NCBI RefSeq assembly: GCF_001976065.1
Contig: NZ_MNAH01000002.1
Coordinates: 617,118 to 681,117, forward strand
Direction: 5' to 3'
From: Pseudomonas putida
GTDB lineage: Bacteria; Pseudomonadota; Gammaproteobacteria; Pseudomonadales; Pseudomonadaceae
Length of the DNA: 64,000 nucleotides
Part shown: positions 7,976 through 15,867 of the stretch, piece after piece
Layout of the letters: each line of letters opens with the position of its first letter
Numbering within the stretch: the stretch's first letter is position 1
Program-made: the position numbers and the translations under genes
The notes under the pieces: model-generated
What the model was told of the DNA's origin: nothing
Databases searched by the model: none
What the model saw: the letters and a program-made list of their open reading frames with translations, nothing else

Positions 7976-9253
7976 CTATTTCAACGCCAGGCTGTAGCTG
8001 AAAATCAATCGATTTTCATCGGTGTTGCGCGTGTAATTGGAGCGCTGAGTCGCGTTCAGCCATTGCACTCCGACATTCTTCAGCGGACCGTCCTGCACGA
8101 CATAGGTTATGTAGGTGTCGCGTTCCCACTCCTGGCCTTCCTGATTCATGTTCACCACCCTGGCTTGGTCACCCTGCACATAAACCGTGGTGAACGTCAG
8201 CCCGGGCATTCCCGCAGCGGCAAAGTTGTAGTCATAACGCGCGCGCCAGGAGCGTTCCCTGGCGCGGGAGAAGTTACTGACCTGCAACTCGGTGAACAGG
8301 TAACTGACCGTGCCGTCAATCAACGGATAGGCTGTATCGCCCCATTGTTTCTGATACCCGCCACTGACGGTATGACCGTCGATGGAATACCCGATATTGG
8401 TGCTGAGCGCCTGGTTATCTACATGGCCTCCCAGTGCCGCGCCAGCGTCGCTGCCGTCAAAGTAGCGTAGCTCTCCCAATAGACGACCAGGGCCCAATGG
8501 CGTGTTGTATTTGAGGCCCACGAAACCTTGTTGGTAGATGTCTTGGAGTCGGCCGAAATGCAAACTCGCCAGCAGATCCCGGGTGATTTGATAGTCGGCC
8601 GCGGCAAACTTGAAATCGTCAGAGCGCGCCGCGCTGGAGTACTGTCCGGATTGGCTGGTGATTCCCATTTTTTCGAAATCGGTAGAGTCGCGTTGCTTCA
8701 CTTGACTGATATGGCCCAGGTTCAACGTCAGGTTTCCGATGGCCTTGCTGGTCAGTTGCTGGCCTTCAAAAGTCTGGGGGAATAGACGACTGATGTTTGG
8801 CTGTATCACCGCGATGCCTGCGGGTTGGAGGCTACCGACGAATAGTTCGTTGCTGTCAAAGAGGCGCGCCTTGGCCGTCAATCCCAACTTCGAATAGTCA
8901 TCAGCAGCGCGTTTGGCGTAGGGCTTGCCTGGATTATCGGACACAGCCTGGCGCGCCAGTATGCCGGTACCCGAACGCTCAGGCGCCGAGTCAAGCTTGA
9001 TGCCGAGCATGCCGATTGCGTCCAGTCCTAACCCGAGCGGCCCATCGGTATAACCGGATTGGTATTTCATAACAAAACCTTGCGCCCACTCCTCGGCCTT
9101 GGAGGGCCCCGTGCCGTCTCGGTAATCGCGATTGAAATAGTAGTTTTTAGTACTGAAATTCAAGCGGCTGTCTTTGAGAAAGTCGGCTTGGGCCAGGGCG
9201 GGAACCGCGGCCAATATGCCCGTCAAGCAGACAACATTCATTCTCGGAGTCAT
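7976..9253 (-). CDS. OprD-family outer-membrane porin
   Basis: A 425-residue outer-membrane protein with a cleavable signal peptide (VVCLTGILAAVPALAQA) followed by the OprD start DFLKDSRLNFSTKNYYFNRD. It has beta-strand alternation and the C-terminal aromatic/aliphatic end FSYSLALK. OprD-family channels admit amino acids or small carboxylates. As the third gene after thiolase and enoyl-CoA hydratase on the same strand, it probably admits the acid broken down by the neighbouring enzymes. ATG at 9253 starts the signal peptide; upstream codons would add a basic tail. Substrate unknown. Confidence 0.85.
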   Translation of the reverse strand: MTPRMNVVCLTGILAAVPALAQADFLKDSRLNFSTKNYYFNRDYRDGTGPSKAEEWAQGFVMKYQSGYTDGPLGLGLDAIGMLGIKLDSAPERSGTGILARQAVSDNPGKPYAKRAADDYSKLGLTAKARLFDSNELFVGSLQPAGIAVIQPNISRLFPQTFEGQQLTSKAIGNLTLNLGHISQVKQRDSTDFEKMGITSQSGQYSSAARSDDFKFAAADYQITRDLLASLHFGRLQDIYQQGFVGLKYNTPLGPGRLLGELRYFDGSDAGAALGGHVDNQALSTNIGYSIDGHTVSGGYQKQWGDTAYPLIDGTVSYLFTELQVSNFSRARERSWRARYDYNFAAAGMPGLTFTTVYVQGDQARVVNMNQEGQEWERDTYITYVVQDGPLKNVGVQWLNATQRSNYTRNTDENRLIFSYSLALK

Positions 9254-9385
9254 GTTTTGTATACCTGTTTTATTGTTATGGGTACGTCGTCTATGAATAA
9301 ACACACTCGGTTTTCAGACGTGCGAAACCGTCAGGCCAGATCTGAAGATCCGGCCTGTTCGCTTTAACAGAGGTCTTATTGCCTA

Positions 9386-10180
9386 TCAGCGATGCCGAAA
9401 GACTGGCAATCGTTTCTCAACGAATGCGCGGGCACCTTCTTTCTGATCCTGGGTCGCGAACAACGAGTGAAACGTGCGACGTTCGAAACCGAGCCCTTCG
9501 CTCAATCCGGTTTCATACGCTCGATTCACACACTCTTTAAGGAGCAACAAACTCGGTAATGAACGCTCGGCAATTTTCTTCGCGATCGCACTGACTTCGT
9601 CCAGCAACTGCCCCGTGGGCACCACTCTCGATACCAGTCCGATAGCCTCGGCTTCTTCAGCACCGATCCGACGGCCCGTCAGGCACAGATCCATGGCTTT
9701 TGCTTTACCGACCCAGCGCGATAGACGTTGAGTTCCGCCCGCACCGGGTATCAACCCCAGAGATATCTCCGGCAACGCGAAACTGGCGTTGTCCGCGGCC
9801 ACGATCAAGTCGCACATCATCGCCACTTCGCAGCCTCCGCCCAGCGCATAACCGGCCACCGCAGCGATCATGGGCTTACGGCAGCGGGCAATTCGGTCCC
9901 ATTCGCCGAGAAAATTATTGACGCTGGTTTGCGGGAACTCCTGATCGAGCGCTTCCAGAATATCTGCCCCCGCAGCGAAAGCCTTGTTGCTGCCGGTCAA
10001 GACAATGCAGCCGATGCTTTCGTCTTCTTCAAAACAATCCAGCGCCTGGGAAATTTCCAGAATCATCTGGGTGTTCAATGCATTCATTGCCTCGGGACGG
10101 TCGAGCGTGACCCACCCGACCCGTTCGCTCCGTTTTACGCGCACGTAATTCAAAAGGCCTAAGGCCGCCATGTCTCCCAT
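9386..10180 (-). CDS. Enoyl-CoA hydratase/isomerase family protein
   Basis: A 264-residue crotonase-fold enzyme. Visible signatures are VTLDRPEAMNALNTQM, the oxyanion-hole segment NKAFAAGADILEA, and the hydratase region AAVAGYALGGGCEVAMMCDL with LPEISLGLIPGAGGTQRL, which holds both catalytic glutamates of enoyl-CoA hydratases. It would hydrate a 2-enoyl-CoA in a beta-oxidation-like route. The gene is 37 bases downstream of the thiolase gene and followed by the porin gene. GGAGACTGGA precedes ATG, supporting the start. Confidence 0.85.
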   Translation of the reverse strand: MGDMAALGLLNYVRVKRSERVGWVTLDRPEAMNALNTQMILEISQALDCFEEDESIGCIVLTGSNKAFAAGADILEALDQEFPQTSVNNFLGEWDRIARCRKPMIAAVAGYALGGGCEVAMMCDLIVAADNASFALPEISLGLIPGAGGTQRLSRWVGKAKAMDLCLTGRRIGAEEAEAIGLVSRVVPTGQLLDEVSAIAKKIAERSLPSLLLLKECVNRAYETGLSEGLGFERRTFHSLFATQDQKEGARAFVEKRLPVFRHR

Positions 10181-10217
10181 TCCAGTCTCCTGCGTTGATC
10201 GGCTGCGTCAGCCGTGC

Positions 10218-11387
10218 TTATCGGGTACGTTCGAGAATGCTGACGTAATTGGCCACGGCGGCTCCGCCCATGTTGAAAATTCCGCCCAGCCGCGGTGTAT
10301 CGGCCAGTTGCAGGCCCGGTGATTCGCCGGCCAGCTGCATGGCGGTCATGACGTGCATGGACACCCCGGTCGCGCCGATCGGATGCCCTTTGGCTTTCAA
10401 GCCACCGGACAGATTCACCGGTAATCGCCCACCCGGCTCTGTCCATCCTTCCAGAATGGCCCGGGCGCCCTGACCTGGAGGGGTGAGCCCCATCGCCTCA
10501 TATTCGATCAGTTCGGCAATCGTGAAACAGTCATGGGTTTCAACGAAATCGAGGTCGTCGAGTGCCAGCCCGGCCATGCCCAGCGCAGCTTGCCAGGCCT
10601 TGGCAGCACCCTCGAAGCGGGTGATGTCTCGGCGACTGATCGGCAGGTAATCATTGACTTGTGCCAGCGCACGAATGCTGATCACCCGTTCTGTTCGTGC
10701 CGCAATGTCGTCGCTGACGAGCACCAACGCCGCAGCCCCGTCAGACACAAGCGAGCAGTCCGTGCGACGCAACGGAGCAACGACATAAGGGTTGCCGGTG
10801 GACACCTGGTGACAGAAATCCACGTCTAGGTTTTTACGCATGTGAGCCAATGGATTGAGACTGCCATTGCGATGGTTTTTTGCCGCGATGTGGGCAAGTG
10901 CCAAGGATTGATTGCCATAGCGGGCGAAATACTGCTGGGCGATACCCGCGAACAACCCGACGAACGAGGCCTCGGGGCCGCCCTCCTGGGCGACGTAACT
11001 GGCCGAAACCAGCGCCTTGCGCACGACGTCTTCAGCGACCGCAGTCATTTTCTCGACACCAACCACCAGAACCACCTTCGCCTGGCCGGACATGATCAGG
11101 CTGGATGCCTGTCTTACCGCTGCGGAACCCGTGGCGCAGGCATTTTCCACTCGTGTCGAAGGCTTGTAGCGCAAGCCGGGGTCGGCCTGCAGAACCAGGG
11201 ACGCCGGAGATCCCTGAGGATCCAGCCCCTGGTTGAAGTGCCCGATGACAATCTCATCCACATCCAGAGCGTCAAGACCCGCATGTGCCAACGCATCCAC
11301 GGTAACCCGCGTAATCAGCGATTCAAGCGTGTCGTTCGCTAGCTTGCCGAAGGGGGTGTGAGCCCAACCTATGATATTGCCGAGCAT
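10218..11387 (-). CDS. Thiolase-family protein (acetyl-CoA acetyltransferase-like)
   Basis: A 389-residue thiolase-fold enzyme. The nucleophilic cysteine is Cys84 in ENACATGSAA, and the catalytic His335 is in KGHPIGATG. The C-terminal motif, where classical thiolases have a second cysteine (CxGGG), reads IFNMGGAAVANY, so that cysteine is absent. This pattern occurs in the divergent thiolase/SCP2-type group and leaves activity uncertain. ATG at 11387 is chosen because GGAGAA is six bases upstream; the ATG at 11411 has no such site. It heads the thiolase, hydratase, porin run and diverges from the kinase gene at 11535. Confidence 0.8.
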   Translation of the reverse strand: MLGNIIGWAHTPFGKLANDTLESLITRVTVDALAHAGLDALDVDEIVIGHFNQGLDPQGSPASLVLQADPGLRYKPSTRVENACATGSAAVRQASSLIMSGQAKVVLVVGVEKMTAVAEDVVRKALVSASYVAQEGGPEASFVGLFAGIAQQYFARYGNQSLALAHIAAKNHRNGSLNPLAHMRKNLDVDFCHQVSTGNPYVVAPLRRTDCSLVSDGAAALVLVSDDIAARTERVISIRALAQVNDYLPISRRDITRFEGAAKAWQAALGMAGLALDDLDFVETHDCFTIAELIEYEAMGLTPPGQGARAILEGWTEPGGRLPVNLSGGLKAKGHPIGATGVSMHVMTAMQLAGESPGLQLADTPRLGGIFNMGGAAVANYVSILERTR

Positions 11388-11413
11388 GTTCGCTTCTCCG
11401 TCGATCGTCATTT

Positions 11414-11503
11414 CAGTCCGACATTATTCTTAATCTGTATCGCAGACATGCGCAACAGGTGATTTTTCCGCTTGACGTTCATTTTTCGGTCCGACAATAA
11501 TTA
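11414..11503. promoter_or_regulatory. Divergent control region with two GTCnGACA sites
   Basis: The 147 bases between the thiolase and kinase starts contain CAGTCCGACAT (11414-11424) and CGGTCCGACAAT (11487-11498), both followed by AT-rich TATT/AATT. The core GTCnGACA resembles operators of FadR-subfamily GntR repressors, and a GntR/FCD gene is in the divergent operon. The exact string TATCGCAGACA (11438-11448) is shared with the cupin promoter. Binding by the local GntR protein is an inference. Confidence 0.45.
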
Positions 11504-11534
11504 TCGCAAGCTCAACATCTGGAAGACAGCAGTT

Positions 11535-12641
11535 ATGGTCGAGATAGGATTTACTCCCACTGTCCAGCGTCAATATCCCGAGGGCGCTGCACTGCGGCCA
11601 GAGGTGGCAAGCCAGGGGCTGGATTGGCCAACCATCGAACGTTATCTCGCTGGCCACCGTTTGCAGATGGATCCCGGGGTCGCCCCTCGACAATTGTCAG
11701 GCGGCCTCGCGAACCTGAATTTCCTGGTACGCATCAACCACAACTGGATGGTGCTGCGTCGTCCTCCAGCCGGTCCGTTACCGCCGGGCGCTAACGACAT
11801 GCAGCGTGAGCACCGGATCCTTTCTCGACTCTGGAGAACATTCGCATTGGCTCCGCGCAGCCATCATTTTTGCTCTGATGCCGCCATCGCCGGTGCGCCG
11901 TTTCTTTTGATTGACTATCGCGCCGGACTTTCTTTGCGCGGGGACAGCACCCAGCCACTGCCTGCGACCGAAAACACGGGCCATCAACTGTCAAAGATGC
12001 TGGTGGAAACGCTCGCGCAATTGCATACGGTCGACCTCGCCAGTGTTGGGCTGGAAGCGCTCGGTCACCCACAAGGCTTCTTCAGGCGTAATACGCTGGG
12101 CTGGATCAAGCGCGCGCAATTGATTGCCAATGGCAGCTTGAGCTGCCCCGCCCAAACCCTTGCGCAATGGCTGACTGATGCCCCCGACCCTGAAGCGGGC
12201 AATCCCGTGTTGCTGCACAACGACTTCAAGCTAGACAACATTCTGATTGACCCGAAAACCCTGCAGCCCCGCGCCATCGTTGACTGGGACATGGGCACCC
12301 AGGGCGATGCGTTGTTCGACCTGGCCACGCTCCTGAGCTATTGGAGCGAACCGGACGATCCTTCCTGCATGCACCGTCTGGCGCAAATGCCGACGCTGCA
12401 ACCGGGCTTTGCCAATCGCGAAGCTGTCGCTAATACCTACAGCGCGTTGACCGGACGCGGCCTGGAAGACTTGAAGCCCTACCGGGTCCTGACGATGTTC
12501 AAACTGGCCGTAGTGTTTCAACAATTGCACCGCCGCCACCTGCTCGGTGAAACCAAAGATCCGCGTTACGCCGACTTCGGCCAACTGGCCGAAGACCTCT
12601 TCGAATTCACCCTTACTATCGCCAACGATAAAATTCTCTGA
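11535..12641 (+). CDS. APH-type phosphotransferase (ACAD10/11 kinase-like)
   Basis: A 368-residue member of the aminoglycoside-phosphotransferase/choline-kinase fold. The catalytic loop is LLHNDFKLDNI at about residues 226-236, and the metal-binding motif IVDWDMGTQGD follows at about 248. An N-terminal ATP-binding lobe includes LSGGLANLNFLV. The next gene is an ACAD10/11-like dehydrogenase, so this is the counterpart of the kinase half of ACAD10/11 and of LvaA in levulinate catabolism, which phosphorylates the 4-hydroxyl of an acyl-CoA. Antibiotic resistance is unlikely. ATG at 11535 follows GGAAG at ten bases. It heads the plus-strand catabolic operon. Confidence 0.8.
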   Translation: MVEIGFTPTVQRQYPEGAALRPEVASQGLDWPTIERYLAGHRLQMDPGVAPRQLSGGLANLNFLVRINHNWMVLRRPPAGPLPPGANDMQREHRILSRLWRTFALAPRSHHFCSDAAIAGAPFLLIDYRAGLSLRGDSTQPLPATENTGHQLSKMLVETLAQLHTVDLASVGLEALGHPQGFFRRNTLGWIKRAQLIANGSLSCPAQTLAQWLTDAPDPEAGNPVLLHNDFKLDNILIDPKTLQPRAIVDWDMGTQGDALFDLATLLSYWSEPDDPSCMHRLAQMPTLQPGFANREAVANTYSALTGRGLEDLKPYRVLTMFKLAVVFQQLHRRHLLGETKDPRYADFGQLAEDLFEFTLTIANDKIL

Positions 12642-12651
12642 GGACGTTGCT

Positions 12652-13827
12652 ATGGACTTCACGCTGCCCGACTCACTCGTACAGTTGCGAGACAAGACCC
12701 GCACTTTCATTCGAGAAGTGGTCATCCCCTACGAGAAAGACCCGCGACGCACTGCCCATGGGCCCAGCGACGAGTTGCGCAGTGAGCTGATCGCGCATGC
12801 CCGCGAAACAGGCTTGCTGAGCCCCCATGTTGACACTTCTTTGGGTGGCCTTGGTTTGCCGCACATTGGCCGCGCCGTGATTTTCGAAGCGGCGGGTTAC
12901 TCGATGCTGGGGCCCGTGGCGTTGAACTGTGCCGCGCCCGATGAGGGCAACATGCATTTGATGCAAGCGGTCGCATCCACTGAGCAAAAGGAGCTCTGGC
13001 TAAAGCCTTTGGCAGAAGGCAAAACACGCTCTTGCTTTTGTATGACCGAACCTTCACCGGGGGCTGGCTCTGATCCGACACTGCTCAAGACCACGGCAAT
13101 CAACGACGGCGACGATTTCGTCATCAATGGTCGTAAATGGCTGATCACCGGTGCGGACGGTGCGGCGTTCACCATCATCATGGCCCGCACGATCGTGGAC
13201 GACGTGGATGTCGGTGCCACTATGTTCCTGGCTGACCTGCCCAATCCGGGTTTTCGCATCGAACGCGCGCTGGACACGCTCGATTCATCGTTCACCGGCG
13301 GCCACGCTGAAGTCAGGCTGGAGAACATGCGGGTGTCCAAAACGGACGTGCTTGGCGAAATCGGTGAAGGGTTTCGCTACGCACAGGTACGCCTCGTTCC
13401 GGCGCGCCTGACCCACTGCATGCGTTGGCTGGGAGCTGCGCAAAGGGCCCACGATATCGCTGTGGCCTATGCGCAGAAACGCGAGGCCTTTGGTCATCCT
13501 ATCGTCGCTCACGAGGGTATCGGCTTCATGCTGGCCGATAACGAGATCGACTTGCACACCACCCGCTTGAGCATCTGGCACACAGCCTGGTTACTCGATA
13601 CCGGCGAACGCGCCAGCGCGCAAAGCAGCATGGTCAAAGTGCATGCTTCGGAGGCCATCTGGCGAATTGTCGATCGTTGCGTACAAGTGCTCGGTGGTAT
13701 GGGTGTCACCGCCGATACCGAAGTTGAGCGGATCTTTCGTGATGTCCGCGCATTCCGGATCTATGACGGTCCGTCCGAGGTGCATCGCTGGAGTATCGCT
13801 CGTCGTCTGGGGAGGACTTCCCAATGA
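12652..13827 (+). CDS. Acyl-CoA dehydrogenase, ACAD10/11-like
   Basis: A 391-residue flavin acyl-CoA dehydrogenase. The flavin/acyl segment SCFCMTEPSPGAGSD and VINGRKWLITGA match the ACAD10/11 branch. The C-terminal motif reads IYDGPSEVHRWSIARR (about residue 369-384). Ordinary chain-length dehydrogenases have a catalytic Glu in the YEGT position; here it is Asp in DGPxEVH, the ACAD10/11 form. With the kinase 10 bases upstream, the likely reaction is removal of phosphate from a 4-phosphoacyl-CoA to give an enoyl-CoA, rather than simple dehydrogenation. AGGAC precedes ATG, supporting the start. It overlaps the next gene by 4 bases. Confidence 0.85.
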   Translation: MDFTLPDSLVQLRDKTRTFIREVVIPYEKDPRRTAHGPSDELRSELIAHARETGLLSPHVDTSLGGLGLPHIGRAVIFEAAGYSMLGPVALNCAAPDEGNMHLMQAVASTEQKELWLKPLAEGKTRSCFCMTEPSPGAGSDPTLLKTTAINDGDDFVINGRKWLITGADGAAFTIIMARTIVDDVDVGATMFLADLPNPGFRIERALDTLDSSFTGGHAEVRLENMRVSKTDVLGEIGEGFRYAQVRLVPARLTHCMRWLGAAQRAHDIAVAYAQKREAFGHPIVAHEGIGFMLADNEIDLHTTRLSIWHTAWLLDTGERASAQSSMVKVHASEAIWRIVDRCVQVLGGMGVTADTEVERIFRDVRAFRIYDGPSEVHRWSIARRLGRTSQ

Positions 13828-14612
13828 ACCAGGCCCTTCTTACCCCTGCGACCCTGTTCACAGACCTCGCGGATAAAGTGGTGATCGTCACCGGCGGTGG
13901 CCGCGGACTGGGGCGCTCAATTGCCGATGGGTTCGCGAAGCAGGGTGCCACTGTGATTCTGGTGGGTCGCAATCTCGAGCAATTGAATATCGCCGCCAGC
14001 GAAATTGTTGAGGCCGGTGGCAAAGCCTCTGCTTTTGTGGCTGACATCGCCGATGAAGACAGCGTGTCGACCCTGAGCAAATCAGTGCATGAAACCTACG
14101 GCAGGATCGACGTTCTGGTGAACAACGCGGGCATCAACCCTTGGTACAAGTCGGCAGAAAAAACCACCCTGCAGGAGTGGAGACAGATTCTCGACGTCAA
14201 CCTCACGGGTGTGTTTCTTACGTGCAAGCACGTCGGGCAATTCATGCTCGACGCAGGCCAGGGTGCGATCATAAACATCACCTCAGTGGCGGGTCGTGTC
14301 GGCTTGGCTAAAACCACCGCCTATTGCGCTGCCAAGGGCGGCGTCGAAATGTTGACCCGCCAATTGGCCCTGGAGTGGGCACCTAAAGGCGTACGAGTGA
14401 ATGCCGTTGCACCCGGCTATTTCGCCACTGACCTGACTGAAGGCCTGCGCACCCATCCGGTGCTGGGGCGCCGGGTGTTGGATCGCACCCCCATGGGACG
14501 TTTCGGCGAGCCACAGGAAATTGTGGGCGCCAGTCTGTTTCTGGCCTCTTCGGCAGCCGCCTATGTCACCGGTCATTCACTGGCCGTTGATGGCGGCTGG
14601 ACGGCGTGCTGA
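13824..14612 (+). CDS. SDR-family oxidoreductase (3-oxoacyl reductase-like)
   Basis: A 262-residue classical short-chain dehydrogenase. The cofactor motif VTGGGRGLGRS is near residue 22, NNAGI is present, and the catalytic Tyr167-x-x-x-Lys171 lies in TAYCAAKGG after a serine in INITSVAG. The C-terminal AAYVTGHSLAVDGGWTA is typical of FabG-like enzymes. It starts at ATGA overlapping the dehydrogenase stop. In a 4-hydroxyacid route it could reduce a 4-oxoacyl-CoA (as LvaD does) or oxidise a 3-hydroxyacyl-CoA; the sequence does not decide between them. Confidence 0.85.
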   Translation: MNQALLTPATLFTDLADKVVIVTGGGRGLGRSIADGFAKQGATVILVGRNLEQLNIAASEIVEAGGKASAFVADIADEDSVSTLSKSVHETYGRIDVLVNNAGINPWYKSAEKTTLQEWRQILDVNLTGVFLTCKHVGQFMLDAGQGAIINITSVAGRVGLAKTTAYCAAKGGVEMLTRQLALEWAPKGVRVNAVAPGYFATDLTEGLRTHPVLGRRVLDRTPMGRFGEPQEIVGASLFLASSAAAYVTGHSLAVDGGWTAC

Positions 14613-14626
14613 GCGAGGAATCGACG

Positions 14627-15814
14627 ATGAAACCTGAAGGTATGGCCCTTGAAGGGTTGAAGATACTGGACCTGACCCGTTTGTTGCCGGGAGCGTTCTG
14701 CACACAGATGCTGGCCGATCTTGGCGCCGATGTGATCAAGGTCGAACAGCCGCTGACCGGGGATTACAACCGTGCGTTCACGCCACTGAACAAAGTGGAA
14801 TCCGGTTCCTTCCTGCTGCTCAACCGCAACAAGCTAAGCGTCTCGCTCAACTTGAAAAGCGAACCGGGCAAACAGATCCTCCTAGACCTGGTGCGCGAGT
14901 CGGACGTTTTGATCGAGGGTTTCCGTCCCGGGGTGATGCGACGCCTGGGACTATCCTACGAGACGTTAAGTGAAATCAATCCACGTCTGGTCTATTGCGC
15001 CATTTCCGGCTACGGCCAGGACGGTCCCGACCATCTGAAAGCCGGGCATGATCTCAACTACATGGCTGAGGCCGGTGCATTGCAGCTATTCGGTAGGGCC
15101 GGTGAAGGGCCCATCGTGCCAGGGTTGTCGATCGCTGATGTGGGCGGCGGTTCACTGATGGCCACCACTGGGATTCTTGCGGCACTGCACGCCCGTCACC
15201 GTACAGGGAAGGGCCAACTGGTGGATGTGTCGATGCATGATGGGGCGATTTCCTGGCTGGCCCTGCATGCGGCCGACCTATTGTTCGCTGACATCGAACC
15301 CAGAGGTGGCGAGCGCCCTTTTATCGGCCAGGCCCCTTGCTACAACGTCTACCTCTGTGCCGATGGCAAGTATTTCGCGCTGGGGCTGATAGAGCTGCAT
15401 TTCTGGCTGCGTTTTTGCGAGCATCTGCAACTGGATCAACTCAAGGATGAACAATGGCCAACCGGCGACCGCTGCTTGTTGCAAAAGCAAGTACTGGCCA
15501 CTTTGTTCGCCACCCGGTCTCGTGATGCCTGGGTAGACACTTTTAAGGGTATCGACCTGCCTGTCGGGCCGGTGCTCGATGTCGCCGAAGCCCTCGACGC
15601 ACCGCAGGCGCGTCATAGACACATGCTCCAGCACATTGAACACCCTGTTGAAGGCTTGATCCCGCAGCTGGGATTTCCGGTCAAATACTCGATGACGCCC
15701 TGCTCCCTGAGGAGTCCGCCGCCACTGCTGGGTGAACACAATGAACGGGTACTTGGTGCGCTTGGCTACAGCAGCGCGCAACTTGATGAGTGGCGACGAA
15801 CGCAGGTGATTTGA
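14627..15814 (+). CDS. CaiB/BaiF-family CoA-transferase
   Basis: A 395-residue class III CoA-transferase. The N-terminus KILDLTRLLPGAFCTQMLAD and GADVIKVEQPLTGD are family hallmarks. The catalytic Asp lies in AGHDLNYMAEAG, and GFRPGVMRRLGLSYE is present. Relatives transfer CoA between carboxylic acids, or racemise 2-methylacyl-CoA. Either would suit an acid-degrading operon that also encodes a ligase. ATG at 14627 follows GCGAGGA; the GTG at 14606 lies inside the previous gene. Substrate unknown. Confidence 0.85.
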   Translation: MKPEGMALEGLKILDLTRLLPGAFCTQMLADLGADVIKVEQPLTGDYNRAFTPLNKVESGSFLLLNRNKLSVSLNLKSEPGKQILLDLVRESDVLIEGFRPGVMRRLGLSYETLSEINPRLVYCAISGYGQDGPDHLKAGHDLNYMAEAGALQLFGRAGEGPIVPGLSIADVGGGSLMATTGILAALHARHRTGKGQLVDVSMHDGAISWLALHAADLLFADIEPRGGERPFIGQAPCYNVYLCADGKYFALGLIELHFWLRFCEHLQLDQLKDEQWPTGDRCLLQKQVLATLFATRSRDAWVDTFKGIDLPVGPVLDVAEALDAPQARHRHMLQHIEHPVEGLIPQLGFPVKYSMTPCSLRSPPPLLGEHNERVLGALGYSSAQLDEWRRTQVI

Positions 15815-15867
15815 TCCTGCTCAATGATGCTGAAGAACAAGAACAATGAAGCTTGAGGAGAACAATC

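Noticed and set aside
11535..12641. Antibiotic resistance by the APH-fold kinase
   Set aside because: Its operon position next to an ACAD10/11-like dehydrogenase points to acyl-CoA metabolism.
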